Origin: Phytohabitans rumicis
Lineage (GTDB): Bacteria > Actinomycetota > Actinomycetes > Mycobacteriales > Micromonosporaceae
NCBI RefSeq assembly: GCF_011764445.1
Contig: NZ_BLPG01000001.1
Location: forward strand, 124,001-188,000
Reading direction: 5' to 3'
DNA length: 64,000 bases
A model generated the notes under the pieces. It had not been told where the DNA came from and ran no database searches. It worked only from the letters and a program-made list of their open reading frames with translations. The position numbers and the translations under genes are program-made. Within the stretch, counting starts at the first letter, position 1; every line of letters starts with the position of its first letter. Shown here piece after piece: positions 61,495 to 64,000 of this stretch.

Positions 61495-62820
61495 TTAGGG
61501 GGCGAAGCGGTGGGTTAGGCGGGCGAGTAGGAGGGCGGTGGCTGGCGTGGCGGATTCGGGGGCGCTGCGGGCCAGGGCCTCCTCGACTCGCCCCAGGTCG
61601 GCGGCGCGGAGCAGGTGGGGCGGTCGCTCGAACAGAGGGCGGAGCCGCGCCGGAACGGCCTGCCGGTCCAGCCCTTGCGCGGTCAGGTCGGTCGGGCGTA
61701 CGGCGGTCAGGCGCTCGAAGAGGGTGCGGTCGGGCTCGTGCGGCGGGCGCCAGCCGTTGAACACCCGGGCCGCGTGGACCGCGTGGACCAGCGGGAGGGC
61801 GAGCGCGAGTTGCCAGAGCGGGTCCCAGGCGCGCCGGCCGGCCAGGTGCCGGATCAGGTACTCGCGCTCGGCGGCGGTCATGGTGCGCCGCACCAGGTCG
61901 CTGCCGGTCAGGACGCGTACCGGGTTGACGCCGTCGACCTCGGTCATCGCCGCTCGCAGCCGCCGCCGCAGCCGTTGGGGTGCGCGGTGGTACGCGCGTG
62001 CCAGCAGGGCACCGTCCGGGTCGAGCACACGGTACCGGTCCATCTGTCCGGTGAGGACGAACAGCGCCGCCCGTGCGGCCGGGTCGTCGGGTGCGTAGCC
62101 GCGGTCCCGGCACCACCGCAGGGCGTGCGAGGCCACCAGGTCCGAGCTGGCGCCGCTGAGCACCGCCGCGTACGTCTGTGCCGGTGTCGCCAGCCCCAGC
62201 ACGACCCGGCTCAGCCGCCCTACGGCGCCGGTGGCGGCGGGGCGACCGTCCATTTTGTCCCACAGCCTGCGGTCCGGTGTGGACAGCCAGGCGGACCAGG
62301 CCGCGCCCAGCGCGTCGTCGGGCAGCGGCTCCGGGTTGGCCAGCACGAGTTCGCGTACGCGCGGGGCGGGTGCGCGCGCCCGCCACAGGGTGGACAGCGC
62401 CGGGCCGGACGCGGTGAGCGCGAACTGCTCGGCCGCCGCGACCACGTCCGGGTCCGGGTCGTCGAGCAGGGCGGGCAGCCCGTTGGCCACGCCCTGGGCG
62501 GGTGCCTCGTCCAGCCGGCGATGCAGCGCCAGCGTCACGAGGTGGGGCAGCCGGAAGTCCGGGTCCGCCGCGGCTACCGCGCCGGTATGGACGACCACCG
62601 CCCGCAACGCCGGATCGCGGGTACGCACCCAGAGTTCGGCGACCGCCGCCTGGGCCCGGGCGGCCAGCGGGTGGTCCGGGGTGCGGGCCAGCTGGCACAG
62701 CTCGTCGGGGTGCAGGCGCCCCCACGCACGTTCGCCGCGCCGACCGGGCCGGCCGGCAAGCCAGCTCCACCACCGCACCCGCCACCGCCGCATCGCACCA
62801 TGATGCCGGGTCGGCTCCAC
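61495..62820 (-). CDS. Unknown helical protein
   Basis: 441 residues, start ATG 62820 (a second ATG ten codons on). No signal peptide or membrane helix. Ala/Leu/Arg-rich and helical throughout, with HEAT-like units in the first half (LARTPDHPLAARAQAAVAEL, LDDPDPDVVAAAEQFALTAS). A conserved-looking middle (DKMDGRPAATGAVGRLSRVV) and end (RADLGRVEEALARSAPESAT) are not recognised. Possibly a scaffold related in kind to the HEAT-like protein at 3.9-5.5 kb. Confidence 0.75.
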   Translation of the reverse strand: MEPTRHHGAMRRWRVRWWSWLAGRPGRRGERAWGRLHPDELCQLARTPDHPLAARAQAAVAELWVRTRDPALRAVVVHTGAVAAADPDFRLPHLVTLALHRRLDEAPAQGVANGLPALLDDPDPDVVAAAEQFALTASGPALSTLWRARAPAPRVRELVLANPEPLPDDALGAAWSAWLSTPDRRLWDKMDGRPAATGAVGRLSRVVLGLATPAQTYAAVLSGASSDLVASHALRWCRDRGYAPDDPAARAALFVLTGQMDRYRVLDPDGALLARAYHRAPQRLRRRLRAAMTEVDGVNPVRVLTGSDLVRRTMTAAEREYLIRHLAGRRAWDPLWQLALALPLVHAVHAARVFNGWRPPHEPDRTLFERLTAVRPTDLTAQGLDRQAVPARLRPLFERPPHLLRAADLGRVEEALARSAPESATPATALLLARLTHRFAP

Positions 62821-62830
62821 GTCTCCTGAG

Positions 62831-63508
62831 TCAGACGGTGAACCGCAGTGTCGACGGCTCGCCGCGGGCCAGCCGCTCCGCGTGCTCGGCGACGTTGAGG
62901 CAGTCGCCGAGGCCGGCGCCCGCGGCCAGCCGCTCGGCGACCCGGGCCTCGGCCGCCATCAGCTCCGCGGCGGCGCCGAGCGACGCGATCGCGGTGGCCG
63001 GGTCGAGCACCACGATGCCGTTGTGATCGGCGATCACGATGTCACCGGCACTGACCCGGACGCCGCCGCAGCTGACCGTTTCACCGACCCGGGCCGGGCG
63101 TACGGTCGTACCGGCCATCGGGGTGACGTGCCGGCTGTAGACCGGCAGCTCGCACGCGGCGACGAACCGCAGGTCCCGGTACCCGCCGTCCACGATGATG
63201 CCGGCCAACGCCTTCGCGAGCGCGGCGCGGGCGAACAGCTCGCCGGCCAGCGCGGTCTCCCGGCCGCCGCCGTCGACCACCACGACCTGGCCGGGCGACG
63301 CCTGCTCGACGGCCTGGATCACGCCGAGGAAGTCGTCCCGGCAGCGCACCGTCAACGCCGGCCCGCACACCATCGGGTTGGCCGACCGGCACCGCAACGC
63401 CGGCGACATCACCTTGACGTCCTTCGCCACGTCGCACAGGGCGGTGGTGTCGACCGTCGCGGCGAGCCGCCGGATCGTTGCCAGGTCATCTGCTGTCAGC
63501 TGCGCCAC
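62831..63508 (-). CDS. RraA-like / HMG aldolase-type protein
   Basis: 225 residues with the RraA/4-hydroxy-4-methyl-2-oxoglutarate aldolase pattern: VDTTALCDVAKDVKVMSPAL, GQVVVVDGGGRETALAGELF, KALAGIIVDGGYRDLRFVAA (VDGxxRD), GDIVIADHNGIVVLDP. The group includes aldolases/decarboxylases and the RNase E inhibitor RraA; in an actinomycete an enzyme role is likelier. Substrate not evident. Confidence 0.88.
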   Translation of the reverse strand: MAQLTADDLATIRRLAATVDTTALCDVAKDVKVMSPALRCRSANPMVCGPALTVRCRDDFLGVIQAVEQASPGQVVVVDGGGRETALAGELFARAALAKALAGIIVDGGYRDLRFVAACELPVYSRHVTPMAGTTVRPARVGETVSCGGVRVSAGDIVIADHNGIVVLDPATAIASLGAAAELMAAEARVAERLAAGAGLGDCLNVAEHAERLARGEPSTLRFTV

Positions 63509-63533
63509 GAGGCGACGGTACCGCCCCGACCGG

Positions 63534-64000
63534 CTATGGGATCACCACCGCCTCCAGCGCGTCGTCGTAGTACTCCAGGCCGTGGTCCGGCGGCACCTCG
63601 GCGATGGGCCAGCTGGTGTAGCCCTGGATCGTGCCGGGCAGTTCGACCGCGTTGGCCCCGTAGGTCAGCGCCATGTCCAGCGTCTCGTTCCAGATGGCCG
63701 TGGCGCACGTCGTGGGGTCACCGCAGACCTTGTCCGGGGTCGCGGTCTGGTACGCGATCGGCCCACCCTTGGCGGCGATGTACGCGTACATCTGGTAGTA
63801 GCTGTTGGGCCGGTCGGGCACCAGCGAGTTGTTGCCGAGCACGCACCGCTGGCCCAGCGCCGTACGGCAGTAGTCGATCATCTGCTTGGTGAACGGCAGG
63901 TCCACAGAGGACGTCCATGCCGTGCTGTTGATCCGCTGGTACGGGTTGAACGCCAGGTAGGAGCGCGTCTGCTCCCACACGTCGTGCGCGTCGATCTCCT
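63534..64000 (-). CDS. C-terminal part of an unknown, probably secreted enzyme (cut by window edge)
   Basis: The frame is open to base 64000; 155 residues to the stop at 63534 are present. The sequence has TSSVDLPFTKQMIDYCRTAL, QRCVLGNNSL and GDPTTCATAIWNETLDMALT, with four cysteines suggesting disulfides, and ends HGLEYYDDALEAVVIP. It reads like the end of a TIM-barrel glycosidase-like enzyme, but I cannot name a family. Confidence 0.6.
   Translation of the reverse strand, partial: EIDAHDVWEQTRSYLAFNPYQRINSTAWTSSVDLPFTKQMIDYCRTALGQRCVLGNNSLVPDRPNSYYQMYAYIAAKGGPIAYQTATPDKVCGDPTTCATAIWNETLDMALTYGANAVELPGTIQGYTSWPIAEVPPDHGLEYYDDALEAVVIP

Overview
This is about 64 kb of very GC-rich DNA with strong G/C third-position bias, frequent GTG starts, stop/start overlaps of the ATGA and TGATG kind, and GATCAAGG-type intergenic palindromes. 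With Roadblock/LC7 proteins, DUF3152, 13E12-type HNH and many two-component/ABC modules, it points to an actinomycete, most likely Micromonosporaceae. The family assignment is inference; no rRNA or tRNA gene was seen.

Layout. 0-9 kb: the end of a flavin hydroxylase, TetR and MarR regulators, an NAD(P)-binding protein, a WD40 protein converging on a HEAT-like protein, a GNAT acetyltransferase, ligA and a small membrane protein behind twin operator-like palindromes. 9.2-12.5 kb: a plus-strand operon of four Roadblock/LC7-type proteins, an amidohydrolase and an unknown protein. 12.5-27.8 kb: an all-minus-strand cell-surface locus. It holds a DUF916-like protein with an LPxTG tail, a WxL-like Ig protein, PstB, a sortase fold lacking its catalytic residues, an LAxTG-anchored Ig protein, a secreted PstS-like protein, and a tightly coupled run DUF1508-pstC-pstA-pstS-large binding protein, plus a third paralogue of a shared N-terminal domain. 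This is the most unusual system in the window.

27.8-39.6 kb: a DUF3152 metalloprotease-like protein, two HK/RR plus ABC-2 export modules, a ribbon-helix-helix/RNA-ligase fusion with its own palindrome, and a Tat-exported peptidoglycan-binding/M15-like protein. 39.7-45.1 kb: EamA exporter/LysR divergent pair, broken HNH gene, GntR plus membrane protein, SDR. 45.1-54.4 kb: paired ABC half-transporters, an array of three long hairpins, a LacI regulator, and an MMPL exporter divergent from an HK/RR pair. 54.5-64 kb: two paralogous membrane/coiled-coil proteins, an exported TAP-like peptidase, an oxidoreductase with a divergent HxlR regulator, a P-loop kinase, an IMPase-like gene, more GATCAAGG palindromes, an unknown protein, an RraA-like protein, and the end of an unknown secreted-type enzyme.

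Eleven or so genes are interrupted by what is in every case best explained as one missing base, usually in a G or C run, on both strands. The genes are otherwise well conserved. This looks more like residual sequencing/assembly deletions than real decay, so the entries marked pseudogene may be intact in the organism.
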